Shown here: piece after piece, positions 18,452 to 28,344 of the stretch | Layout: each line of letters begins with the position of its first letter | Numbering within the stretch: position 1 is the stretch's first letter | Assembly (NCBI GenBank): GCA_021824625.1 | Contig: JAKAKE010000142.1 | Location: 1 to 45,810, forward strand | Direction: 5' to 3' | From: Bacteroidota bacterium | Lineage (GTDB): Bacteria > Bacteroidota > Ignavibacteria > Kapaibacteriales > UBA2268 | Length of the DNA: 45,810 nucleotides | Made by a program: the position numbers and the translations under genes | Notes under the pieces: generated by a model | Database searches by the model: none | Seen by the model: only the letters and a program-made list of their open reading frames with translations | What the model was told of the DNA's origin: nothing

Positions 18452-18482
18452 TTGACATTATGTAAAATACTTCTTATATTTG
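18452..18482 (+). promoter_or_regulatory. Candidate Bacteroidota-type promoter (TTG - 20 bp - TATATTTG)
   Basis: ttg at 18452-18454, tatatttg at 18475-18482, upstream of the membrane protein/XRE pair. Confidence 0.5.
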
Positions 18483-18518
18483 TATTGAATTGAAAATCAA
18501 TTTTATTTGAGGTTGAAT

Positions 18519-18977
18519 ATGGTATCGAAATTTTTATTGCCTAACAGGTTCAAACTTATAGGATGGATACTTCTGATTCCATCGTTTGTTGTTGGTGTTC
18601 TCTGGCTATGGGAAATCAGGTTAGACATTCAGGCTCCTGTATTTGCAATTTGGGCATCAAAAAATGTATTCTTTTCAGTTATTCATAAAAACATTTATAA
18701 TGAAATTGTCGGGGTGCCATTATTGATTAGTCTGTTGATGGTAACTTTTGCCAGAGAAAAAAATGAAGATGAATATATATCAAAAATCCGCCTGGATTCA
18801 TTGGTGTGGTCAATTTATGTTAATTTTTTACTGTTACTGTTAGCGATAATATTTGTATTCAAAGCGTCATTTGATACGGTTATGGTCTTTAATATGTTCT
18901 TCATATTTATTCTTTTCATAGCCCGGTTTTACTATATTCTTTACAAGACAAAGAAGCAAATGGATAATGAAAAATAA
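18519..18977 (+). CDS. Hypothetical multi-pass membrane protein paired with XRE regulator
   Basis: MVSKFLLPNRFKLIGWILLIPSFVVGVLWLW...; several TM helices; overlaps the next gene by 11 bp. Confidence 0.8.
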   Translation: MVSKFLLPNRFKLIGWILLIPSFVVGVLWLWEIRLDIQAPVFAIWASKNVFFSVIHKNIYNEIVGVPLLISLLMVTFAREKNEDEYISKIRLDSLVWSIYVNFLLLLLAIIFVFKASFDTVMVFNMFFIFILFIARFYYILYKTKKQMDNEK

Positions 18978-19167
18978 TATAAAAGTGGAAAGAGCAATAA
19001 AGAACATAACTCAGGACGAACTTGCTAAGCTTGCAGGAGTAAGCCGGCAGACAATAAATGCTATGGAACTCGGCAAGTATGTGCCTTCGACAGTCCTGGC
19101 AATGAAAATAGCAAAAGTGTTTGATAAAAAAGTTGATGATATCTTCAAACTCGAAGATACTGATTAG
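18967..19167 (+). CDS. Small XRE-family HTH transcriptional regulator
   Basis: KVERAIKNITQDELAKLAGVSRQTINAMELGKYVPSTVLAMKIAKVFDKKVDDIFKLE. Confidence 0.92.
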   Translation: MKNNIKVERAIKNITQDELAKLAGVSRQTINAMELGKYVPSTVLAMKIAKVFDKKVDDIFKLEDTD

Positions 19168-19301
19168 ACTGACATTCTGAAGCTTCAAAATAATCTGTTT
19201 ATTAGTATAAATCATGCTGATATACATAGGGATATTATTGCCCTTTACTTAAATAAAATATTAATATAATTATTTGTTTCATTTTTTATTTAGGAGATTT
19301 T

Positions 19302-19808
19302 ATGAAAAAAGTATTATTTATCATGCTTATAGCATCTTTGATGTTAACATCCGAGCTTATAGCTAAAGGGAAACAACGCATCGGCGTTTATGATTCGCGT
19401 GTTATCGCAATTTGCTGGTTCCAATCCAATGAGGGACAAAAGGATATGATGAGTCTCAGGGAAGAGTATAACACAGCTCAGGCAAAGGGTGACACTGTTA
19501 CTGCAAAAAAACTGTCAGAGAAGGGGCAACTGACTCAAAGAATATTACATGACAAGGGATTTGGCAGAGGTTCGGTTGCAGAAATAATCGAGAAGAAATT
19601 AAATGAACTGAAAGAGCTTGCAAAGAAAGAAAAGCTGATGGCAATATGTTCGAAATGGGAGTTGAATTTTTCAAGCCCTGATGTAGAATTAGTTGATATT
19701 ACAATGAATGTATTGGATATGTTCAAAGCATCAGACAAAGTAAAGAAAATGGTAGAAGAAATGAAGGGAATAGAACCCATCAAAGACGCATTTTTTCTTG
19801 AGGATTAG
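19302..19808 (+). CDS. Hypothetical secreted protein
   Basis: 168-aa ORF with signal peptide MKKVLFIMLIASLMLTSELIA; followed by a terminator. Confidence 0.75.
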   Translation: MKKVLFIMLIASLMLTSELIAKGKQRIGVYDSRVIAICWFQSNEGQKDMMSLREEYNTAQAKGDTVTAKKLSEKGQLTQRILHDKGFGRGSVAEIIEKKLNELKELAKKEKLMAICSKWELNFSSPDVELVDITMNVLDMFKASDKVKKMVEEMKGIEPIKDAFFLED

Positions 19809-19818
19809 TTGGGTATGA

Positions 19819-19852
19819 AGGCTGTCCTGTTAAAATAAGGACAGCCTTTTTT
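19819..19852 (+). terminator. Rho-independent terminator
   Basis: aggctgtcct gttaaaata aggacagcct tttttt. Confidence 0.9.
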
Positions 19853-19940
19853 ACTATATAAGTCATATTAAATCTGTAATCCATTACGTTCAACTCCTAC
19901 GGAGTTGGTTTTATATTGTGATATTGACAATGTTACTGAT

Positions 19941-20046
19941 GTTTAACTCCTACGGAGTTATTCCTTTTTTCGATAACAATCACAGAGTGATTGAACGTTT
20001 GTAATAATACATAACCGAAATAGCGACAACTCCATAGGAGTTGAAC
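19941..20046. repeat. Dispersed compound palindromic element, copy A
   Basis: gtttaactcctacggagtta...caatcacagagtgattgaacgt...ccgaaatagcgacaactccataggagttgaac. Confidence 0.75.
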
Positions 20047-20149
20047 GTAAGAAATTGAATAGAACCAAAATTAATTGCAATCTCATAGGGACAAATTTAA
20101 ATAAACCAGGTATAAATATTACTCATAACATGAATTAATAATTCTATTT

Positions 20150-20827
20150 TCAATCCTTTATTTCAAGATAAAAAACCACATAATGATTCAGCTTGTAATA
20201 CTTGTTCCACTCCTCGACAGGTTGAAATGTCAATATACAATAATTACTTACACCGCTCCCCATATCAAATGGTGGTGAATATGCAATTATCGGGATTTTC
20301 TGATTAATAGGAATAAATCCTTTATAATTACTATCGAAAAGGTTTTTAAGATGATAAGCATGAAGTTCTCTTTTCCCAATGTAAATTATTAAACCTATTC
20401 TTGGAAATTCGATTTTTATTTTTGCAGTATCTCTTGAGTTATCACACAAAATTTGAATCGAAAATGCACTATCGTTTTTTTGATAACTCATTTTCTCGCA
20501 TGCATCTGGTAAAATATAGTGAACTGTATCTTTACCAACAATTGTAATAACACTATCTTTACCGCAATCAATTAATGCTTTTTCTTCCTTTTTCTCACCA
20601 ATTACGAATTCTGCTTTTGAAATAATGAATTTCTTCCCAACAAGATTTGAATCAGAGAAAGACACAGTGATTTTCTCAGCATTGATTAATTCAGCGAGTT
20701 GATTTGTTTCTCTTTCCTGAAAACCTTCTTTGATACTAATTTGTGTGCTATCTGTCCTTGCATGTAATTCGAGACTTGTTAATAAAATGAGAGAAATCAT
20801 AAAACTAATAAAAACATAAGACTTCAT
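20150..20827 (-). CDS. Hypothetical secreted protein, paralog of 20880..21563
   Basis: Shares EKITVSFSDSNLVGKKF and the C-terminus VEEWNKYYKLNHYVVFYLEIKD. Confidence 0.78.
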   Translation of the reverse strand: MKSYVFISFMISLILLTSLELHARTDSTQISIKEGFQERETNQLAELINAEKITVSFSDSNLVGKKFIISKAEFVIGEKKEEKALIDCGKDSVITIVGKDTVHYILPDACEKMSYQKNDSAFSIQILCDNSRDTAKIKIEFPRIGLIIYIGKRELHAYHLKNLFDSNYKGFIPINQKIPIIAYSPPFDMGSGVSNYCILTFQPVEEWNKYYKLNHYVVFYLEIKD

Positions 20828-20879
20828 GTTGTACCTTGATTATTTGAAAATGAATATTCGTAATTTATTTTAAAATTTA

Positions 20880-21563
20880 TCAATCCTTTATCTCAAGATA
20901 AAAAACAACATAATGATTCAACTTGTAATACTTGTTCCACTCCTCGACAGGTTTCATATTTAAAATGCAGTATCCTTTTGCACCTTTTCCCATATCGAAT
21001 GGCGGTGCAAATGTTATTATTGGATTTTTTTTATTAAAAGGAAACATACCTTTATAATCACTACAAACAAAATCTCTTAACATATAACCAATTTCTTCTT
21101 TCTTTGGCAATAGATAATCAAAGTAAAATAAACCGGGATAGATTATTTTAATTCTTGCTGAACTATCCTCAGAATTATCACAAAGGAAATGTATCATAAA
21201 TAAGGTGTCTTCTTTTTTATATCTGGCTCTATCGCATAAATCAGCAGTTATATAATGAATTGTGTCTTCGCCAACCATTGTCGTAATTGTATCCTTGCCG
21301 CATTTGATTAAATCCTTATCCTCCGTCTTTTCTCCATTGACATATTCCACCTGTGAGAGCATGAATTTCTTCCCAACAAGATTTGAATCAGAGAAAGACA
21401 CAGTAATTTTCTCAACATTGATTAAATCGGCGAGGAGTTTTGTTTCACTGTCCTTGAAGCCAACTTTGATGTTAATTTCGGTGCTGTCCGGCTTTGCAGT
21501 TAAAACAATATTTGCAAGAAAGAAAATTATTAAAAAGAGAAGAAATGAATATTTTAATTTCAT
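20880..21563 (-). CDS. Hypothetical secreted protein, paralog of 20150..20827
   Basis: Same as above; tandem duplication. Confidence 0.78.
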   Translation of the reverse strand: MKLKYSFLLFLIIFFLANIVLTAKPDSTEINIKVGFKDSETKLLADLINVEKITVSFSDSNLVGKKFMLSQVEYVNGEKTEDKDLIKCGKDTITTMVGEDTIHYITADLCDRARYKKEDTLFMIHFLCDNSEDSSARIKIIYPGLFYFDYLLPKKEEIGYMLRDFVCSDYKGMFPFNKKNPIITFAPPFDMGKGAKGYCILNMKPVEEWNKYYKLNHYVVFYLEIKD

Positions 21564-21614
21564 ACATATACCTATCGGTTATTTTTTTTAAAAAACAGTT
21601 ATATAATTTAACTA

Positions 21615-22049
21615 TTAAAATTCACTTATAAGTATGTTTTCAAATTCTTTATATGTAATAATCTTGATTTTTCCGAAAGGATTCATAGTTAACAAATCCT
21701 TATCCCCTGTTACAATATACTCGGCACTGCTTTCTAATGCTATATCAAGTAAAAAATCGTCCTTTGGGTCACGGCAAAATCTGTGCTTTTGTTTTGGTTC
21801 AACAATAATTGTTTTTGTATCGAATAATAAAAATAATCTATTTATATCAAGTATTGAAATGTATTTTTGAATTTTAGGTTTTGAAATTGTTTCAATGAGT
21901 TCATTTATTTGTGTTTCTGATGTAATAATTTCTATTTTTTCGTTAAATAATATATCAATTAGTTTTGAAAGTAATTTTCCAATAAGAAAACTGACCCAAA
22001 TATTAGTATCAATTACTACTTTCATATCTGGTTTGTCTGATTTCTTCAA
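21615..22049 (-). CDS. PIN-domain toxin, type II TA
   Basis: VVIDTNIWVSFLIGKLLSKLIDIL...FCRDPKDDFLLDIALESSAEYIVTGDKDLLTMNPFGKIKIITYKEF. Confidence 0.88.
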   Translation of the reverse strand: MKKSDKPDMKVVIDTNIWVSFLIGKLLSKLIDILFNEKIEIITSETQINELIETISKPKIQKYISILDINRLFLLFDTKTIIVEPKQKHRFCRDPKDDFLLDIALESSAEYIVTGDKDLLTMNPFGKIKIITYKEFENILISEF

Positions 22050-22230
22050 CTATTTCAGTGATTTCGTCTAAAGTTATTGGTATATTCTTCATTCTTTTTC
22101 TGAAATCAATCAGCCAATCTTTCAGAGTTATCTCATTTATATAATTAGCAAGTTTGACCTTATCTTTCTGATTCATTTTTTTTATTATATTTATGGCTTT
22201 TTTATAACTTGTTTTTGTTTCAACCGGCAT
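22009..22230 (-). CDS. Putative antitoxin partner of PIN toxin
   Basis: 73-aa ORF overlapping the PIN gene by 41 bp. Confidence 0.65.
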   Translation of the reverse strand: MPVETKTSYKKAINIIKKMNQKDKVKLANYINEITLKDWLIDFRKRMKNIPITLDEITEIVEEIRQTRYESSN

Positions 22231-22257
22231 GATCTCTCCATTAAATAATTATTAACA

Positions 22258-22485
22258 TTAATTTTTTAGAACGTTGTTCCAAGGACTTGGCTCATCATTC
22301 CACCCTGTTTGAATTGAATACTCTGTTAAATCATCATAATAGTCCTTCATGAACAATCCATATTTGTTTTCGTAGAGGACTTCTACTAATGTATTTATTT
22401 TTTGAAGCATTTCATTATTCTGAAGAGTATTAATGGTTTGCACCATCTTTTGATACTCTTCAACAGATATTTCCATTGCATTCAT
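22258..22485 (-). CDS. Small hypothetical protein upstream of the PIN TA module
   Basis: 75-aa ORF, same strand, 27 bp upstream of the antitoxin. Confidence 0.5.
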   Translation of the reverse strand: MNAMEISVEEYQKMVQTINTLQNNEMLQKINTLVEVLYENKYGLFMKDYYDDLTEYSIQTGWNDEPSPWNNVLKN

Positions 22486-22564
22486 ATTAATCTTATAATT
22501 TTTTTATACTCAACGATTAAAATAATGAATAATTGCTAAAATTAATAACGAAAATATTTTTCAT

Positions 22565-24376
22565 CTACTTCTTTGGTATCACCTTAAACTCTACCCTTCT
22601 ATTTTGGGCTCTTCCGGCGTCTGTCTCATTTGAGACAACTGGTTTGGTTTTGCCATATCCGGTGGGTTTAAGCCTGTCGCGGTTTATTCCTTTCCCTGAA
22701 AGATAATACACAACAGACCTTGCCCGCTTTTCAGATAAAATATGATTGTAATCATCTCCTCCGATGTAATCAGTATGACCTGCAATTTCCACCTGGAATT
22801 CGGGAATTGTTTTCAGAAGCTCGGCGAGCCTGTCTAAGTCAGGATAGGATTCAGGTTTCAAATCCCATTTGTCATATTCGAAAAACACATTGTTTATTCG
22901 TATGTTGCTTCCTCCTAATTGTTTGAGGTTATATATTGTAATGTCCTCATAAATACCGTAGAAAAATCCTTCATCCTTACGCAGGTCAACATTTTTTGTA
23001 ATCGGATAATACCCGTCTTTATTAGCATAAACTCCATAATTTTTTCCGAGAGGAAGCACCACGAAGTAGGAGCCATCCTGAGGATTGCTGCGGAGATGTC
23101 CGATTTGTTTTCCAGTTTCTAAATCTTCCCAAATAATGTCCGCAGCAATTGTATTTCCCTCGTTATCTCTTACCTTGCCGGAAATTGTAACAACCTTTTC
23201 AGGCCTTAGCGAGTCAGGCACTTTGATTGCATAGATGTCCGTTCTGCCATAAGAATCCTCACGCTCGCTTGCGGCAAAGTATGAAATATAACCTTCAGTT
23301 GAAACAATAGCCCCCCAGTCATCTCCTGCAGTGTTAATATATCTGCCCATATTGACGGGTTCGCTCCACTCTGTCCATGAATCCTCACTCAGTCGGACAG
23401 ATTTGAATATGTCCATTCTTCCCAATCCATAATGGCCCTCTGAACTGAAATAAAGAGACTTCATATCGGGATGGAGAAAAGGTTTTCTCTCGGCATAAGG
23501 CGTATTTACAATAGGGCCAAGGTTAATCGGAAGGCTCCAGCCTGTGTCTGTTTTGAAGCTAATATAAATATCCGTGTTACCGTTTTTACTGCCATGATAT
23601 ATCTGGTGAATCCTGTGGAATCCACCAATACTTCCGGGCCTATCGGAGACAAAGAGTATAGCATTGCCGTCTGCTGTCGGCTTAGCATCGCAATCGAACC
23701 AGCCGGTGTTAATCGGGAATGGAAATGGTGTAGGTGCATTCCAGCCCTGCTTAGTTATATCAGTATAAAACAAATCGCCTCTTCCGAAGCTTTCATCATA
23801 ATTTCCGAAAATAATTAATTGCGTTCCGTCAACCGAAATTCCTTCGGGTGCTTCATTCTTTTTAGAATTTACCATTGAAGTAAGTTTTTCTGCTTTTTGC
23901 CATAAGCCGTTACCATATTTTGACATGTAAATATCCTCCGCACCTTTGCCGTCGCGATTTAATCCCGTGAAGAACAACTTTGACTCATCCGCCGTTGGAA
24001 TCGGAGAATATTCATTTGCAGCCGTATTTATACCGGAACCAAGATTGACAGGAACAAGATACTCGTCTTCAAATCTTAGCAGAGTAATAATTTTATCGAA
24101 TCTTTCTGTCATATTTGGAAATTCGGGTTTCCAGATTTCATAGATTTCTGCGGCACTCTCCCATTGTTTCTTTTGGACGAAAGGCTCGGCGAGACGCTGT
24201 ACACCTACAAAGGCATCCTCATCAGGTGCGAATGCATGAATAAAATCGAAGTATTCGCCCATTGTTGCATCTGTTACTGATTTCAAAAGAAAGTCGTCTG
24301 GAAGCTGTGAATGTGCCTCCCCGACCGGCAAATAGAGCAGGAATAAAACTAATATTTTTATCTTTCCAAAATACAT
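22565..24376 (-). CDS. PD40 (WD40-like) repeat / OmpA-family outer-membrane protein
   Basis: PD40 motifs ([36 protein letters not shown]) and C-terminal OmpA domain ([38 protein letters not shown]-like). Confidence 0.9.
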   Translation of the reverse strand: [603 protein letters not shown]

Positions 24377-24621
24377 TATATCTAATTAAAGTTTCATCTT
24401 TTCAAGTGCAAATAATCTGCCAAAGAATTTTTAGTATAGATTTTATTTTTTATAAGGTTTTTGTCGAAGTAATTAGTAATGCAGCAAAACGTTTAAGCCG
24501 GACTGAAACTCGATTTAAAATTATTATTGTCCCCATGTTGAAACTTATGGCTTTTCATATTAACTTTACACTTAGGTGTGATATTTTTTTTGAGGATTTA
24601 TCATACCTGGTTCTTTACATA

Positions 24622-25905
24622 TTATGGTTCTACTTCTATTATTTCTTTCCTGATATATATAGGGCGGATTAACTTTCTCAAAGAGGGCAATTTATATGCA
24701 AAATACAAACCTGTAATAATACAGACACACCCCCCTGAAAGAATGGTATAATATACACCGATTCCATTGGCTAATGTGCCGGCAAGCAGACTGCCAAAGG
24801 GTGCCATTCCCATGAAGGACATAGAATAGAAGCTCATGACCCTGCCCCGCTTGTCGTCATCAGAAATAGTCTGCAGGATTGTATTGCATGAAGTCATATT
24901 AACCATCATTCCGAAACCAATAAAGAACAAAATAAAAAGAGAGAGCCAAAAAATCTTTGAAAAAGAAAATACAGCAAGCCCTGAACCGAAAATAAGAGCA
25001 GAGACGGCTATCAGCATGGTTGTACCGAGAACCGACTTGCGGGAAGCCATGAATATCCCGCCAGCCAGTGAACCCAATCCAGCCGCTCCCAACAGAAAAC
25101 CGAGTGAGTGGGAGCCGCCGCTGAACACGTTTTTTGCAAACACCGGCATCAATACCTGATATGGCATTCCCATGATGCTGATTATTGCAAGAACAATAAG
25201 TATTGTCCTGATTGGGGGAAAACCAAATGCATATTTAAATCCATTTTTCAACTCATCCAGAGGGCTATTCCTTTTTTGTTCCCGTTTGTGAGTCTTGATT
25301 TTCATAGCCAGGAGACTGCCAATAATAGCTACGAAGCTGATTGTGTTAATTAAAAAGCACCATCCCTCGCCGATTAAAGCCACAAGAATCCCTGCAATAG
25401 CTGGCCCGACAAGTCTTGCAATATTGACCAGCACCGAGTTCAAGGCTATAGCATTGCCGAGGTCCTCTTCTTTTTCAATCATGTCAATTACAAATGCCTG
25501 CCTGACAGGCATGTCGAAAGCATTGACAATACCTCCGAAAATTCCAAGAGCAATTATATTCCAGATACTGATGGCACCTGTAAATATCAAAACCGCAACC
25601 ATCCCCGACTGAAGCATTAAAAGTGTCTGTGTAAGTAATATAAGCTTGTAGCGGTTCCACCTGTCGGCAATAACTCCGGCAAAAGGAGCAAACAGGAATA
25701 TTGGAATTCCGCTGAAAAAACCGACAAGACCAAGCATAAAAGCCGAATTAGTCATTTGATAGACCAACCAGCTCATTGCTATCATCTGAATCCACGTGCC
25801 TATCAGCGATACGATTTGTCCACCGAAGAAAAGCCTGTAATTGCGGTATTTCAAGGTCCTGAAAATAAGCTTCAGGTCCTGAATTTGCTCGTTTTTACCA
25901 CTCAT
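24622..25905 (-). CDS. MFS transporter (EntS/MFS_3-like)
   Basis: FRTLKYRNYRLFFGGQIVSLIGTWIQMIAMSWLVYQMTNSAFMLGLVGF...; about 12 TM helices. Confidence 0.9.
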   Translation of the reverse strand: MSGKNEQIQDLKLIFRTLKYRNYRLFFGGQIVSLIGTWIQMIAMSWLVYQMTNSAFMLGLVGFFSGIPIFLFAPFAGVIADRWNRYKLILLTQTLLMLQSGMVAVLIFTGAISIWNIIALGIFGGIVNAFDMPVRQAFVIDMIEKEEDLGNAIALNSVLVNIARLVGPAIAGILVALIGEGWCFLINTISFVAIIGSLLAMKIKTHKREQKRNSPLDELKNGFKYAFGFPPIRTILIVLAIISIMGMPYQVLMPVFAKNVFSGGSHSLGFLLGAAGLGSLAGGIFMASRKSVLGTTMLIAVSALIFGSGLAVFSFSKIFWLSLFILFFIGFGMMVNMTSCNTILQTISDDDKRGRVMSFYSMSFMGMAPFGSLLAGTLANGIGVYYTILSGGCVCIITGLYFAYKLPSLRKLIRPIYIRKEIIEVEP

Positions 25906-26118
25906 AATCGAAAAATAAATTTATAAATTTATAAAACTGATTATTTTCATTAACGAAAATAATTAAAACAGTTGACGAAGTACATGCAAATATATATAGA
26001 TTAATCAAAAAGTTTAATATTAGTTATTTGTTGGATTTTTGATAAGAGTGGGCTTTCCTCACATTTGCTCAATTGCAATAATTCATTATGGGTCTGCTTT
26101 GCGGCAGGGGTGAGGTTC

Positions 26119-28191
26119 TTAATGAACTACAACAACCTTCCTCATTCCCATATCTCCAATTTGCAACATATACATACCGCTCGCAAGCCCGCTTGTATTG
26201 AGCTTAAAATTGATTCCTTCTATTTTATAATTCTCATAAACCACATTCCCATACGAATCGAAAAGCCGCACAAAATCAGGTTTACGAGCATCATCTTTGA
26301 AATTGATTGATATGAAATCATCAGAGGGATTGGGAGAGATATTTAAATCATCATTTATAGAAACTGGTTTTTCTTCAACACTTGTTATTCCGAAATCACT
26401 GAGCTTTGCTTTGAACATCCCATATCCGGCTGTACCTGCATAGATATAATCACCAATAACCACAAAGCGTTCCGTATATGGGTCAGTTAAACCTGAATTT
26501 GCTGGTAGCCAACTTTCTCCGTTATTTGTTGATAAATACACACCACTTCCATAAGTACCGGCAAATATATTATTATTTATTATTGCCAAACATATAATAT
26601 AAGCTTTAGGTAATCCAATGTTTCTTGAAGTCCAGTATTCACCATTATCTGTTGATAAAAACAATCCATTATAAAATGTAGAAGCAAAGATTCTATTATC
26701 ATCAGCAGCTAATGCTACAACTTGTGATGAATCAGTCATAGTTGAATCCATGCAAATCCAATTTTCACCATCATCAATTGATTTATAAATACCATGTTCT
26801 GAGCTGGCAATAATATTTGTACCTGAAATTGTAAAGTCATTGAAACTCCAAGTTTTCAGATTCGAATCGGCTAATGACCAGGAATCTCCTCTATCAGATG
26901 ATTCATATATACCTGTTCTAGTAGCAGTAAAAACTTTACTTTTATATACGATAATATCATTAATCCACGAACTTGTTAAACCATTGGTAGACTTTTTCCA
27001 ATTTTTTCCAAGATTTGAAGATTTATAAATGTCTCCGCTCATCCACATACCTGCATATATTGTAGAATCATCTAATGCGAGTTTGTAAATATTCTTATTA
27101 GGCAAATCAGAATTTATTGATTTCCAACTATCACCGAAATCTGTGGTCAAATACAAACCGTATTCATATGTGCCCGCATACATATTGTTACTAACCTTTT
27201 CGATATCCAAAATATGAGTATTAGCTATGCCAGAATTAGCTGACTTCCAACTAATCCCTTCGTCATCTGATATAAATATTCCATTATTTGTTCCAATAAA
27301 TATTTTATTGTTATTAAAACTTATATTATGAATTACACAATTCTCTAATGAATTATTTAACTCTGACCAGCTTTCCCCATTATCTATTGATACAAAAATT
27401 CCATTATAAGTTCCTGCATAAATTTTATAGTCATTTTTTGCAAAACTTCTTATATAAAGATTCATTAAACCTGAATTTTTTTCATTCCAAAATTCCCCAT
27501 AATTTGTTGTTTTATATACCCCACCATCTGTACCAGCGAGAATTGTGCTATCATCTATAAAAATAAAACTATGCACATTCCAATTATTCAATCCGTTATT
27601 CTTTTGTGTCCAGGTTTCACCATCATTTGAAGTAAAATAAATTCCCTCACCATGCCATTTATTCTCAGGGTCTTGAAAGCCATCCCCACCTGCATAAATT
27701 TTATTACCTTTAACAGTAAGACAATGTACTCCGCTTCCAATATAACCGGAACTTTGTTTGCTTATTAATTTCCAGTCTGCTCCGTCATTTGTTGATAAAT
27801 AAATTCCATCTAAAGCAGAAGTCAGCAATTTGTCACCATACTCAATTAGTTCCTGAACATACAAATTTTTTAAGCCAGTATCAATTTCAGACCAACTATT
27901 TCCATTATTTGTAGATAAATATATTCCTCCTCCGAAAGTCCCCGCAAAAATCTTATTATCTTTAATAATTATTCTTTGAACAGAAGCTCGAGGTAAACCT
28001 TTATTACAAGCTTCCCAGTGACTTCCGGTATTAGTAGAAAAATAAATACCATTCGTACCTGCGAAAATTATTTCATCTTTAAAAACTATATTATATACTT
28101 TACCACCTGCAGGTCCGTTTGTTTGCTCCCACTGCGAAAATGTTGTTGAAAATGAAAATGACATTAAAAACAGAAGTAATAATCTTTTCAT
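26119..28191 (-). CDS. Secreted BNR/sortilin-like repeat protein with T9SS C-terminal domain
   Basis: Repeats IFAGTxxGIYLSTNNGxSWxxxNxGL; C-terminal ISPNPSDDFISINF...GMYMLQIGDMGMRKVVVVH. Confidence 0.85.
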   Translation of the reverse strand: MKRLLLLFLMSFSFSTTFSQWEQTNGPAGGKVYNIVFKDEIIFAGTNGIYFSTNTGSHWEACNKGLPRASVQRIIIKDNKIFAGTFGGGIYLSTNNGNSWSEIDTGLKNLYVQELIEYGDKLLTSALDGIYLSTNDGADWKLISKQSSGYIGSGVHCLTVKGNKIYAGGDGFQDPENKWHGEGIYFTSNDGETWTQKNNGLNNWNVHSFIFIDDSTILAGTDGGVYKTTNYGEFWNEKNSGLMNLYIRSFAKNDYKIYAGTYNGIFVSIDNGESWSELNNSLENCVIHNISFNNNKIFIGTNNGIFISDDEGISWKSANSGIANTHILDIEKVSNNMYAGTYEYGLYLTTDFGDSWKSINSDLPNKNIYKLALDDSTIYAGMWMSGDIYKSSNLGKNWKKSTNGLTSSWINDIIVYKSKVFTATRTGIYESSDRGDSWSLADSNLKTWSFNDFTISGTNIIASSEHGIYKSIDDGENWICMDSTMTDSSQVVALAADDNRIFASTFYNGLFLSTDNGEYWTSRNIGLPKAYIICLAIINNNIFAGTYGSGVYLSTNNGESWLPANSGLTDPYTERFVVIGDYIYAGTAGYGMFKAKLSDFGITSVEEKPVSINDDLNISPNPSDDFISINFKDDARKPDFVRLFDSYGNVVYENYKIEGINFKLNTSGLASGMYMLQIGDMGMRKVVVVH

Positions 28192-28274
28192 AATTCCCTC
28201 AGAAATAATAATTAAAAAATATCCTCAATTATTAATTATTCACTATTCGTTATTCATTAAAGTTACCACCCCTT

Positions 28275-28304
28275 GAATCCCCTCCTTAATTAAGGAGAGG
28301 AATC
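28275..28304. repeat. Imperfect palindrome GAATCCCCTCCTTAATTAAGGAGAGGAATC
   Basis: Hairpin with TTAATTAA centre. Confidence 0.6.
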
Positions 28305-28344
28305 AGAGGAGGTTCAATATCCAATTGGGACAGGGCGAGTTATT

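Noticed and set aside
18916-19227. 103-aa minus-strand ORF
   Set aside because: Antisense to the XRE regulator, which has a clear HTH.
23471-23818. 115-aa plus-strand ORF
   Set aside because: Fully antisense to the PD40/OmpA gene.
24262-24672. 136-aa plus-strand ORF
   Set aside because: Overlaps the antisense of the OmpA/PD40 and MFS genes; low-complexity translation with no family signal.
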